Position numbers and translations under genes: made by a program
Shown: in pieces, positions 43,829 to 51,710 of the stretch
Layout: each line of letters starts with the position of its first letter
How positions within the stretch are numbered: the first letter of the stretch is position 1
Origin: CAZGCA01 sp964524145
Lineage (GTDB): Bacteria; Hydrogenedentota; CAZGCA01
Length of the DNA: 56,989 nucleotides
NCBI GenBank assembly: GCA_964524145.1
Contig: CAZGCA010000034.1
Location: 1-56,989, forward strand
Direction: 5' to 3'
Notes under the pieces: generated by a model
Databases searched by the model: none
Told to the model about the DNA's origin: nothing
What the model saw: the letters and a program-made list of their open reading frames with translations, nothing else

Positions 43829-44817
43829 GCTTCCACCTTCTTGATTTTGGTACGGTCGTCCTCGCCGAGACCGAGCGCTGCCGCAGTCGCGATACACTTG
43901 GGCTCCCGGCCAACGTCTTTCAGTGTTGGCAGCCCGTGTTCCTTGCGTTTCTCCTCGATTATGTCAGCGGAAACCCGGTCGAGCGCAACAGGGTCTCGCG
44001 ACGCGAGAATGGTGGAAAGATCCCAGGCAAACTGTGATTTGTACCCCGGGCCGCCATTGTAGAGAGCAACAAGCCCGTCGCAGATGATCAGTCGCTGCTT
44101 GTCTCTTATGAGCGGATGAGAAGACAGGTCCGCGATGAACGGGTCGCAGTTGTTGTCGTGATACTTGTTCGGGTTGTGGATCGCACCGTACCAGTTCTTC
44201 ATGGCCACGGTTATCCCGGCCATTTCGTGATCCTTCAGGATAGGTACGTTGATCGTCGCCGTGCAGAGCTCCGAAAGGATGCGACTGAAGCACGAGCCAA
44301 CGCTGCCTGCGGTTCGCGGTCTGGGCTCGTACCCGACGCCCCTCTCGTCGGTGCCGAAACATCTCAGCCCGGAGCGGCCCGTCTTAATCTTGTACCCGCA
44401 CCTCTTCAACTCGTACGAGGACTTGTCCCAAACGATGATCCGCTCGGGTTTGAGGCCTGCCGAGACGAGCCCGTCCGCAATAGCTGCAACCACTTCCTTG
44501 TGAGTAGATCCCTTTGGCCCGACGAGCGAGTTGACCTTGATACCGACCACGTCTTTCGGTGTGAATAGGCTCCGCCACGCGTCGCGTTCGGTCCCGGCTC
44601 CTGTCACCTTCAGAACGGCGTGCGAGACCATCTCGCGAACGAGCTTCTGGTCGGGCACGCCCGCGTCGTTAACGACGCCGTCGCGTCGGGCAAGCACAAC
44701 TGTCGGGTCCAAGTCAGGCGTGGGACGGGACTTCGCCTCCAAGCTCCTACTGAAAGCGGCGCCGACAGTCCCGGCCGCCGTAGCCGCGAGAAACTCTCTT
44801 CGAGATCGCTCTGTCAT
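43825..44817 (-). CDS. DUF362 protein with Tat signal (second copy)
   Basis: 330 residues. The Tat signal is SRREFLAATAAGTVGAAF (5-22). The DUF362 body has CTATINVPILKDH, MKNWYGAIHNP and SHPLIRDKQRLIICDGL, then YNGGPGYKSQF and DPVALDRVS near the end. No CxxCxxC ferredoxin motif, unlike many DUF362 proteins. It is clearly homologous to its upstream neighbour along the full length. Start (44817) and stop (43825) both overlap the flanking genes as ATGA, so translation is coupled. Function unknown; DUF362 proteins are often found near redox genes. Confidence 0.88.
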   Translation of the reverse strand: MTERSRREFLAATAAGTVGAAFSRSLEAKSRPTPDLDPTVVLARRDGVVNDAGVPDQKLVREMVSHAVLKVTGAGTERDAWRSLFTPKDVVGIKVNSLVGPKGSTHKEVVAAIADGLVSAGLKPERIIVWDKSSYELKRCGYKIKTGRSGLRCFGTDERGVGYEPRPRTAGSVGSCFSRILSELCTATINVPILKDHEMAGITVAMKNWYGAIHNPNKYHDNNCDPFIADLSSHPLIRDKQRLIICDGLVALYNGGPGYKSQFAWDLSTILASRDPVALDRVSADIIEEKRKEHGLPTLKDVGREPKCIATAAALGLGEDDRTKIKKVEA

Positions 44818-45815
44818 ACCTCCACGACTTTGATCTTCGCGGGATCGCCCTCACCGAGACCCAGCTTGACTGCCGTATCGATGAATTTTGCGGGCCGTCC
44901 TGCTTCTGCGAGGGTTGGCAACCCGTTCTCCTTGCGTTTCGCCTCGATGATGCCCTCGCTGATGCGGTCCATCGCCACCGGGTCAGTCCCGACCATGATG
45001 GCGGACTCTTGCCAGGTGAACTGCGGTTTGTATCCGGGACCGCCATTGTAGCAAGAGGTAAGCGCATCAACGAGAATCAACCGCTCCTTGCTGCGGATCA
45101 GCGGATGGCTATTCAGGTCTGCGATATACGGGTTGCAGTTGGTAGCGTGGTGGCTTCCGGGATTGTTTATCGCGCCATAGTAGTTTTTCATGCTGACCGT
45201 CACACCCGATATCCCGTGATCCTTGAGCATCGGCATGTTGATGGTCGCCGTACACATCTCCGATAGTATCCGGCTAAACTTGCCCTTGAACTTGCCCATA
45301 GAGCTTTCTTCTGCATCGTAGCGTCTGTCGCTGCCGAAGATCTTGACGCCCTTGGAGCCTTCCGGCTCGTTTATCTCGTAGCCGCACGATTTCATCTCGT
45401 TGGTTCGCCTGTCCCAGATGATGATGTTCTCGGCTTTTAGGCCGGCATCGATCAGCCCGTCGGCGACGATGTTCGCCAATTCAGGACGAGTTTTAAGGTT
45501 CCGTTTACCCAGCATGTTCACCTTGAGACCAACAACATCCGTAGGCTTGAACATGCCGGCCCACGCATCCCGGCCGCTCGACGCGCCGGTGAGCTTCATC
45601 ATTGACTGCTCGACCATCTCGCGCAACAGCTTGAGGTCGAGTTCCCTTGACTCGCTTTCGACACCAGGCCGTTTGCATATCAGCACCTGTCCGCCCGCTG
45701 GAGCAGCCTCCAGACCGGACACGCCCAGGAACGTCCCGGCGGCTCCGGCAGCCGCCATCCCGGCACCTCGCTTAATAAACTGTCTCCTCGTCGACCGATT
45801 TGAGGTTGTGCTCAT
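44814..45815 (-). CDS. DUF362 protein with Tat signal (first copy)
   Basis: 333 residues from ATG 45815, preceded by AAGGA; ATG 45824 in the same frame is too near that site. The Tat signal reads STRRQFIKRGAGMAAAGAAG (8-27). The body shares CTATINMPMLKDH, MKNYYGAINNP and the SHPLIRSKERLILVD block with the next gene, as well as the ends GLPTLAEAGRPAKFIDTA and GLGEGD. No iron-sulfur motif. It begins 38 bp after the Memo-AMMECR1 fusion. Probably the product of a tandem duplication with its neighbour. Confidence 0.88.
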   Translation of the reverse strand: MSTTSNRSTRRQFIKRGAGMAAAGAAGTFLGVSGLEAAPAGGQVLICKRPGVESESRELDLKLLREMVEQSMMKLTGASSGRDAWAGMFKPTDVVGLKVNMLGKRNLKTRPELANIVADGLIDAGLKAENIIIWDRRTNEMKSCGYEINEPEGSKGVKIFGSDRRYDAEESSMGKFKGKFSRILSEMCTATINMPMLKDHGISGVTVSMKNYYGAINNPGSHHATNCNPYIADLNSHPLIRSKERLILVDALTSCYNGGPGYKPQFTWQESAIMVGTDPVAMDRISEGIIEAKRKENGLPTLAEAGRPAKFIDTAVKLGLGEGDPAKIKVVEV

Positions 45816-45853
45816 GTCTTCCATCCTTTCATCGAAGTCTGTCTCGGATCTTC

Positions 45854-47503
45854 CTACTGCTCGCCTTCCTCGCCAAACACCTGGGCACTGAACCAATACA
45901 ACTCCGCATCCGGATCTTTCCATGCGCCACGCGGCAAACCCGTCTTCCTGCAAATACCTTCGAGATACATATCCCTGTCCCACCCCTGTTCTGCGGGAAC
46001 CTGTGGAAGCAGGATGCCCGAACGCCAGCCCTTCTTCCTGAGTTGCAGCCCGTGTTTGCCTATCTCTATCATGCTTACGTCAGGCACGCGCTCGAACGGG
46101 CTCGAGGGAGCGTCCACCGGCCTCATCACGGATATTTCTATGTGGGTTTCATCCACTGTGTCGGCAGTCACGTGCGGAAGCTGCTTCCGCGGATCGTTTA
46201 TTGCGTTAATAGTGTTGTCGATGACTCCCTGGTACAGCGGTGCCCGACCCTCCTGAATGTACCCGATGCACCCGCTTAGCTGTCCCCCCCGCGTCAGCGT
46301 GACGAAAACGCCCAGCTTCCGTTTCAGCGTATCGGTAAATTCGTCTTCAGCCGGCCCCTTGGGAATCTTGTTCTTGAAGTAGCCCTCGAGGGTGTCGCGG
46401 GCCAGCTTCAGCAGCGTTTGCTGTTCCGCATGAGAAAGCACGTCGTTCTCTTCCGTTGGGGTCTCGCCCGGCGATGGAGCAGGAGCTTCTTCCCCAGAAG
46501 TGTGCATATCATCTTCTTTCATTGAGACCTCCTCCCCTCGCGAAGCAGAAACGTGTTCCTTCATCGGAATGGCAATCGAGATATATGTTACGGAACGCGC
46601 GAAACTGCCTTCCATCCGACCGGAGAAATCGCGCGCCACAACTGTTCCCTTCGGATACCCTGCCAGCAGCTTGATGAGTATGGACAGAGGGTTACGGCCG
46701 CAGATGGTGTCTTTTGTCTTCTCGAGGTGTTTCCGGAACGCATCAAAGTCAAGGCTAATGATTGCCTCGGATGCCTGATCCGCATACACCTTCAGGTTCT
46801 CCTCGACGTTCTCTCGGAACGGCAGATACCGGTAGTCGGCTCCGTAGTGGGTGAAATCCGAGCTGGCAACCACAAGCGTCCTGTTGTCGACATGCTCCCG
46901 GAGCTCCCCGGCAGCGCGGTCACAATCGGCGGGAGTAACATCACTCACAAGCATCGGCACCAGCTTGAACTCGCCGAGCTGAACCTGCAAGAACGGCAGT
47001 TGGTTCGCAAGCGAGTGTTCGCGGGCATGAGCTCTCGGCACGCTGGTGAACGGAGGCTCTTTGAGCAACTGGTCACAGATGGTTCTGTCGACCTCTATCT
47101 CACCGAGAGGCGTGCTGTAATGGGTCACGTCCTCGAGTATCGAGATTCCGCGGAACGGGACGCCATGGCTCAAACCCAGCACGATCGCCCGATCGTAGTC
47201 GCCTTGTTTCAGGAGCTTGCAGCCGCATGCCGCGACGGTGCCCGAGTATTGATACCCGGCGTGAGGCAGTATCAGGCCGGCAACTTTGCCTTCGAACTTC
47301 GCCGCGTCGGCTCTCTTGATGTAGCGTTCGATCTCGGCACGAAGCGCGTTCGGATTGGATGTTGGCCACCAACCCGGAGCTTTGAACACGTTGTGCGCCA
47401 TCTCACCGGAACCTTGGGTGGTGGAAACCAGAAAGTACGTTGCAAGGACGACCAGCCCCACGGCTATCGACAAGTACACGACGTATCGGGTCGCTACCGG
47501 CAT
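45854..47503 (-). CDS. Memo-like / AMMECR1 fusion protein with membrane anchor
   Basis: 549 residues; AAGGAGACA precedes ATG 47503. One N-terminal helix (VVYLSIAVGLVVLATYFLV, 8-26) anchors it outside the cytoplasm or at the membrane. The Memo domain (about 45-320) shows LPHAGYQYSG, GLSHGVPF, VASSDFTHYG and ICGRNPLSILI, matching the family's conserved His and Cys. A 45-residue acidic, proline-rich linker follows. The AMMECR1 domain (about 365-545) shows GVFVTLTRGGQLSGCIGYIQ. Fused Memo and AMMECR1 are typical of AmmeMemoRadiSam loci. It heads the operon that continues with two DUF362 genes and amrS. Confidence 0.9.
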   Translation of the reverse strand: MPVATRYVVYLSIAVGLVVLATYFLVSTTQGSGEMAHNVFKAPGWWPTSNPNALRAEIERYIKRADAAKFEGKVAGLILPHAGYQYSGTVAACGCKLLKQGDYDRAIVLGLSHGVPFRGISILEDVTHYSTPLGEIEVDRTICDQLLKEPPFTSVPRAHAREHSLANQLPFLQVQLGEFKLVPMLVSDVTPADCDRAAGELREHVDNRTLVVASSDFTHYGADYRYLPFRENVEENLKVYADQASEAIISLDFDAFRKHLEKTKDTICGRNPLSILIKLLAGYPKGTVVARDFSGRMEGSFARSVTYISIAIPMKEHVSASRGEEVSMKEDDMHTSGEEAPAPSPGETPTEENDVLSHAEQQTLLKLARDTLEGYFKNKIPKGPAEDEFTDTLKRKLGVFVTLTRGGQLSGCIGYIQEGRAPLYQGVIDNTINAINDPRKQLPHVTADTVDETHIEISVMRPVDAPSSPFERVPDVSMIEIGKHGLQLRKKGWRSGILLPQVPAEQGWDRDMYLEGICRKTGLPRGAWKDPDAELYWFSAQVFGEEGEQ

Positions 47504-47647
47504 CGTATGTCTCCTTGGCCTGTTTCCTTATCATGGCAGGACGACGCTATGGGTGACTTTTCCTTCAAATTCATTGTATACAAAGGCCAGGCAAAAAACA
47601 AGGTCAGTATGACACTTATTCGACAGAGCCTGGCGGGAAACGCCGCA

Positions 47648-49738
47648 TCATCGTCTGGTTTTGCCAGGCCTGTCAACCCACTCCGGCGGGCCGTACAGTC
47701 CGTTCTCGCTCGTGTCTATCTGCTTGAACTCCAGGTTGAACGCAGGCGATTCCGGTTTGAGGCGGAAGTCAAAGCCCTCCGCGTCTACAAACATCGGGTC
47801 GGCGATAATCGAGTGGATGTCTTGTCCTTTTGCCTGCCATTTCTTGAAACTCATTCCCGCAAACTTGATCTCGGGGTCTGACGTGTCCCAGTAGACGTTG
47901 TAATCCAATCGGTAGTTGCCGTTCTTCCAGTTGCTCCCGAGCAGGCGACCGTTGTCGAAGTAAACGATGTTGCGCTCGAAGAAGAACGAAATATGCTCCT
48001 CCTCGCGTGTCCGGATTATCTGCCCATCCTTCGAAAATGCGAAGATGTTGTTCCGGACAATGTTCTCCTTGCCGTAATGTTGGTGGAACCCGCCCGTTTT
48101 GGTGCTGTAGGCAATGTTGTTCTCGATGAGTATCTCCGAGCTTCCTTCGTCGGGGTAGATGCCCCAGCCGCCGTAGCTGTATGAGTGGATGTCATGGAAT
48201 ATGTTGTGCCGGATCACCGTCCCGGGCGAGATTCCCAGCGTGTATATACCGCCCATATCGCTGAGCACGCCCCGACCGATATGGTGTACGTGGTTGTGCT
48301 CGATCACGTTGTGGTTGGCCGAGCTCGGCGCATATCCCCAGCACCACCCGATGGAGAGACCCGAATAGTCGAGGTCGCTGATTTCGTTGTGGGATATCGT
48401 GTTGTAGCTGCTCCGGCCAACCCACACACCAACGCCCGCACGGAATATCTTCCCGCCGTCGTGGATAAAGTTGTTGTCTATCAGGTTGCGGGACGCCGCT
48501 TCGTCCTCGGTTTTGGGACTGCCGCCTTCTCCGATACGTACGCCGCCCGCGCCGAGATCGTGAATCTCGTTTTGCACGATACGGTTGTCCTGGCACCCAC
48601 GCCGGAACCATATCCCGTAGGTTCCGACGTGCGCTATCTCGCACTGCTCGACCGAGCAGAACCGTGCGCCGACCGCGTTTATGGCTCCGGGAATGCTGAA
48701 CGCGGCCTGCGGGTCACTGTGTCCCTGCTGCGGGATGGGCCAGTCGGAGTGTATGAAACGCAACCCCTTGAAATGCAGATGTTCGACATACTTATCTTCA
48801 CCCGGTTCGCCCTCGAGAAGGAGCAGTTGGGCTGTAACGGGCGCAACCACCTCTGCTACGGACAGGTCTTCGCCGTCGAGCGGGTGGTAGTACAACATGC
48901 CGGTACTGCGGTCCAGGTACCATTCTCCCGGCGAGTCGAGCGCCTCGCGAAGATTCTCGACGTGATACCGCTGGTTCTTGCCCCAGCGCTCGAACGGCCA
49001 TACCGCGGGGCCGGTGAACGTGACAATGTTGTTCTCGGCGTCTATCGACTCGATCCGGTGGGTTGACGTCTCCCAGGAATGGTAAACCACCACAAGTACG
49101 TCGTCCGGGTTCTGCCACGGTCTTATATCACCCGGCTTGAACTTGAACGCTGTCTTTTCGCGAGAGACTTCTTTGCCCGTTGCGGCGTCTTTCAGAGGCG
49201 GGGCCTTGCCCGCTGTCGAGAGGTAGCCTGTGTTGGGGGTTCGGGCAACGGTGCGTCGTTCGCCGTTAACCCAGAGCGCCCCGAAATGCCAGTCTCCGGC
49301 TTTCACTTCGGGCAGGTCTGCCTTCCAGAGGCTTCCACTCTTCTTCCAGCCAGTAACAAGACGACCACCACTGATGACCGGTTTCTCGTCCGGGTATGCT
49401 GCATACGTGACGGGGGACTTCTCGGTCCCAGAGTCTTCCGGGGTAAACACGACCGGTTCCGATATGCGATAGGTGCCTTCCCGGACAAGAACAGTGATTG
49501 GGTTCTCGACCTCACCGGCCGATCTCAGCCGTCGGATAGCGTCCCGCGCGCCCACAATTGTAGCGAACGGACCGTCAGCGCCCGCGGCATCCTGCGTCGG
49601 CAGAGTGCCCGACCAGGTATCGTCCCCGCCGGGAGCTACGTAGAGCGTGATGGTCTCCTCTGACGCCGCAGCAAACGGAAACCTCATCCCCATGACAAGG
49701 ATCAGTAGCACGCAGACTGCCAAGCCTTTTAGATGCAT
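47648..49738 (-). CDS. Secreted right-handed parallel beta-helix protein
   Basis: 696 residues; AAGGAGGAG ahead of ATG 49738. A signal peptide (LAVCVLLILVMGM, cleavage near AAAS) is followed by the start typical of these proteins: TLYVAPGGDDTWSGT, GPFATIVGARDAIRRL, VLVREGTYRISEPV. From about residue 330 on, repeated N-x-I/F-H/Y coils (RIVQNEIHDLGAGG, LIDNNFIHDGGK, NTISHNEISDLDYSG, NVIEHNHVHHIGRG) form the beta-helix. Such folds are common in polysaccharide lyases and glycosidases; no catalytic residues can be assigned. It lies 144 bp from the Memo fusion gene, on the same strand. Confidence 0.86.
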   Translation of the reverse strand: MHLKGLAVCVLLILVMGMRFPFAAASEETITLYVAPGGDDTWSGTLPTQDAAGADGPFATIVGARDAIRRLRSAGEVENPITVLVREGTYRISEPVVFTPEDSGTEKSPVTYAAYPDEKPVISGGRLVTGWKKSGSLWKADLPEVKAGDWHFGALWVNGERRTVARTPNTGYLSTAGKAPPLKDAATGKEVSREKTAFKFKPGDIRPWQNPDDVLVVVYHSWETSTHRIESIDAENNIVTFTGPAVWPFERWGKNQRYHVENLREALDSPGEWYLDRSTGMLYYHPLDGEDLSVAEVVAPVTAQLLLLEGEPGEDKYVEHLHFKGLRFIHSDWPIPQQGHSDPQAAFSIPGAINAVGARFCSVEQCEIAHVGTYGIWFRRGCQDNRIVQNEIHDLGAGGVRIGEGGSPKTEDEAASRNLIDNNFIHDGGKIFRAGVGVWVGRSSYNTISHNEISDLDYSGLSIGWCWGYAPSSANHNVIEHNHVHHIGRGVLSDMGGIYTLGISPGTVIRHNIFHDIHSYSYGGWGIYPDEGSSEILIENNIAYSTKTGGFHQHYGKENIVRNNIFAFSKDGQIIRTREEEHISFFFERNIVYFDNGRLLGSNWKNGNYRLDYNVYWDTSDPEIKFAGMSFKKWQAKGQDIHSIIADPMFVDAEGFDFRLKPESPAFNLEFKQIDTSENGLYGPPEWVDRPGKTRR

Positions 49739-49852
49739 AGTGTCTCCTCCTTAGTCTCTCGTTCTCGCGCAATTCTCACAAGTCCACTTGCAGGCAAGTA
49801 CCACGGATACCATTATACCACCTTGCGGCCGTTGACACGTATGAGAAATGTT

Positions 49853-49882
49853 CTCGTTCCCACGGAGGACGGTGGGAACGAG
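49853..49882. repeat. REP-like hairpin, type A copy 3
   Basis: Same element as 36874-36903 with one change (CCGTGG to CGGTGG) that breaks one stem pair. The flanks TGTT before and GGTAAA after are also shared, so the conserved unit is about 40 bp. Confidence 0.85.
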
Positions 49883-50038
49883 GGTAAAGGACGAACAGTA
49901 TGGATTGGGGGGCCGGATTGCGGGAGCTTCGATTACGAGCACGAACGAAGAGCGATCTTCGAATCCGCGGAGAGGCGAAACAATCACAGCGCAAATGCCA
50001 TATATCATGGTGCATGTCTTTCCTATGCTGCGGCCATG

Positions 50039-50047
50039 TGGTATACT
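50039..50047 (+). promoter_or_regulatory. Possible extended -10 of the sulfatase gene
   Basis: TGGTATACT with no good -35 upstream, 52 bp before ATG 50100. Confidence 0.3.
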
Positions 50048-50099
50048 TCCCAGTCGGACAGCACTGTCGGCTTCGGAAAGCGAAAAGGAGTCAAAACGA

Positions 50100-51551
50100 A
50101 TGCGGATTCTCTACCTGGACTTGGACACATTAAGACCTGACCATCTTGGGTGTTACGGCTATTTGCGCAACACGTCGCCGAACATCGACCGTATCGCGTC
50201 CGAGGGAGTCAGATTCGAGAACTATTACACAGCGGACGCCCCGTGCCTGCCGTCGCGCTCGGCGCTCTTCAATGGCCGGTTTGGGATACATACAGGGATT
50301 GTTGGTCATGGCGGAACCGCCGCCGATCTCCGGCTCGAAGGGCGAGACCGGAGCTTCGCAAGTCGTCCCCAGTTTGCCACGTGGATGACGGCGCTCGAGC
50401 AAGCAGGTTTGTACACGGTCTCGGTCAGCCCCTACGCTGAGCGTCATGCTGCGTGGTGGTTCTACAACGGGTTCCGAGAGATGTACAATCCCGGTAAGGG
50501 TGGTATGGAACGGGCCGATGAGGTTGCTCCTCATGCGCTGCGGTGGATCAAGGACAACGCCCAACGCGACAACTGGTTCCTTCAGGTAAACTTCTGGGAC
50601 CCGCACACGCCATATCGTACGCCGATGGAGTACGGCAACCCGTTCGAAGGCGAACCGGTGCCGGATTGGCTCACAGAAGACATTCTGGACGGACACCGCA
50701 AGAGTTACGGACCGCACAGCGCGTGCGAGCCGTGGGGGTTCGACGAGTGGAACCACCCCGAATTGCCGCGGGTACCGTCGGAGATAGCCTCACTGGATGA
50801 TTTCAGGAAAGCCATAGACGGGTACGACGTGGGAATCCGGTATATGGACGACCATATCGGCATGATCTTCAACGCGCTTGACGCCGCGGGCGTGCTCGAT
50901 GAGACAGCCGTCATTATCAGCGCCGACCACGCTGAAAACCTGGGAGAGCTAAACATCTACGGCGACCATCATACCGCGGACCATATCACGTCGCGAGTGC
51001 CTTTGATCGTTCGGTGGCCGGGAATGAAAGGCGGCACCGTGGACCACGGGTTGCACTACAATCTCGACCTGACACGCACGGTCGCCGAACTCACGGGAGC
51101 GGCGATAACCCCGACCTGGGATGGAAAGAGCTTTGCACCGGTGCTGCAAAAAGGCGGCGACTGCGGCAGGGACTATCTCGTGGTGAGCCAGTGCGCGTGG
51201 AGTTGCCAGCGTGCCGTGCGGTGGGGACCCTGGATACTGGTCCGCACGTATCACGACGGGCTTAAGGACTTCCCTGAAGTGATGTTGTTCAATATCGAGG
51301 ATGACCCGCACGAAACGCGGAATGTCGCCGGTGACAATCCTGCTGTGGTAAACGAAGGTCTTGCCAAACTCGAGCACTGGCACGGCACCATGATGGATAC
51401 TTCCGATTACGCTGAGGACCCGCTTTGGAGAGTCGTACGCGAAGGCGGACCGTTTCACACTCGCGGCATGCTTGCGCAGTACTGCCAACGGCTGCGAGAT
51501 ACCGGCCGCGGACATCATGCCGATAAACTCGAGAAGCAATACACCGGCTAG
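50100..51551 (+). CDS. Sulfatase (formylglycine type)
   Basis: 483 residues from ATG 50100, with AAGGAG about 10 bases upstream. The metal and active-site motifs are in order: LYLDLDTLRPDHLGCYGY at the N-terminus (two Asp ligands), APCLPSRSALFNGR with the CxPSR sequence whose Cys is converted to formylglycine, WDPHTPY, and SADHAENLGE (Asp-His ligands). No signal peptide is visible, so the enzyme is cytoplasmic unless the start is further upstream. It would hydrolyse a sulfate ester of a small molecule or glycan. Maturation needs FGE or an anaerobic radical SAM enzyme; neither is obvious here. Confidence 0.88.
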   Translation: MRILYLDLDTLRPDHLGCYGYLRNTSPNIDRIASEGVRFENYYTADAPCLPSRSALFNGRFGIHTGIVGHGGTAADLRLEGRDRSFASRPQFATWMTALEQAGLYTVSVSPYAERHAAWWFYNGFREMYNPGKGGMERADEVAPHALRWIKDNAQRDNWFLQVNFWDPHTPYRTPMEYGNPFEGEPVPDWLTEDILDGHRKSYGPHSACEPWGFDEWNHPELPRVPSEIASLDDFRKAIDGYDVGIRYMDDHIGMIFNALDAAGVLDETAVIISADHAENLGELNIYGDHHTADHITSRVPLIVRWPGMKGGTVDHGLHYNLDLTRTVAELTGAAITPTWDGKSFAPVLQKGGDCGRDYLVVSQCAWSCQRAVRWGPWILVRTYHDGLKDFPEVMLFNIEDDPHETRNVAGDNPAVVNEGLAKLEHWHGTMMDTSDYAEDPLWRVVREGGPFHTRGMLAQYCQRLRDTGRGHHADKLEKQYTG

Positions 51552-51710
51552 GACAGACCGAGCGTATCTCGATGAACGAATACGACACCTTTGCTCGACA
51601 GCGCCGGTCACAAGAGTGTTTACTACTTGGCCGGGGTATGAAGTCTGAATCAGGTTTGCAGTGGCAACAATCAGAGACGGGTACCACAAAGCTAGGAGGT
51701 TTACTACAAG

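Larger units (their letters stand above)
49739..50099. other. Intergenic region with hairpin repeat and weak promoter
   Basis: 361 bp between the divergent beta-helix and sulfatase genes. It holds a type A hairpin (49853-49882) and an extended -10 (50039-50047). The long open frame running into the sulfatase from 49848 reads through the hairpin and is not considered coding. Confidence 0.5.

Noticed and set aside
49848..50099. 84-codon N-terminal extension of the sulfatase
   Set aside because: It reads through the hairpin repeat and low-complexity intergenic sequence; the AAGGAG site before ATG 50100 and the family start agree.
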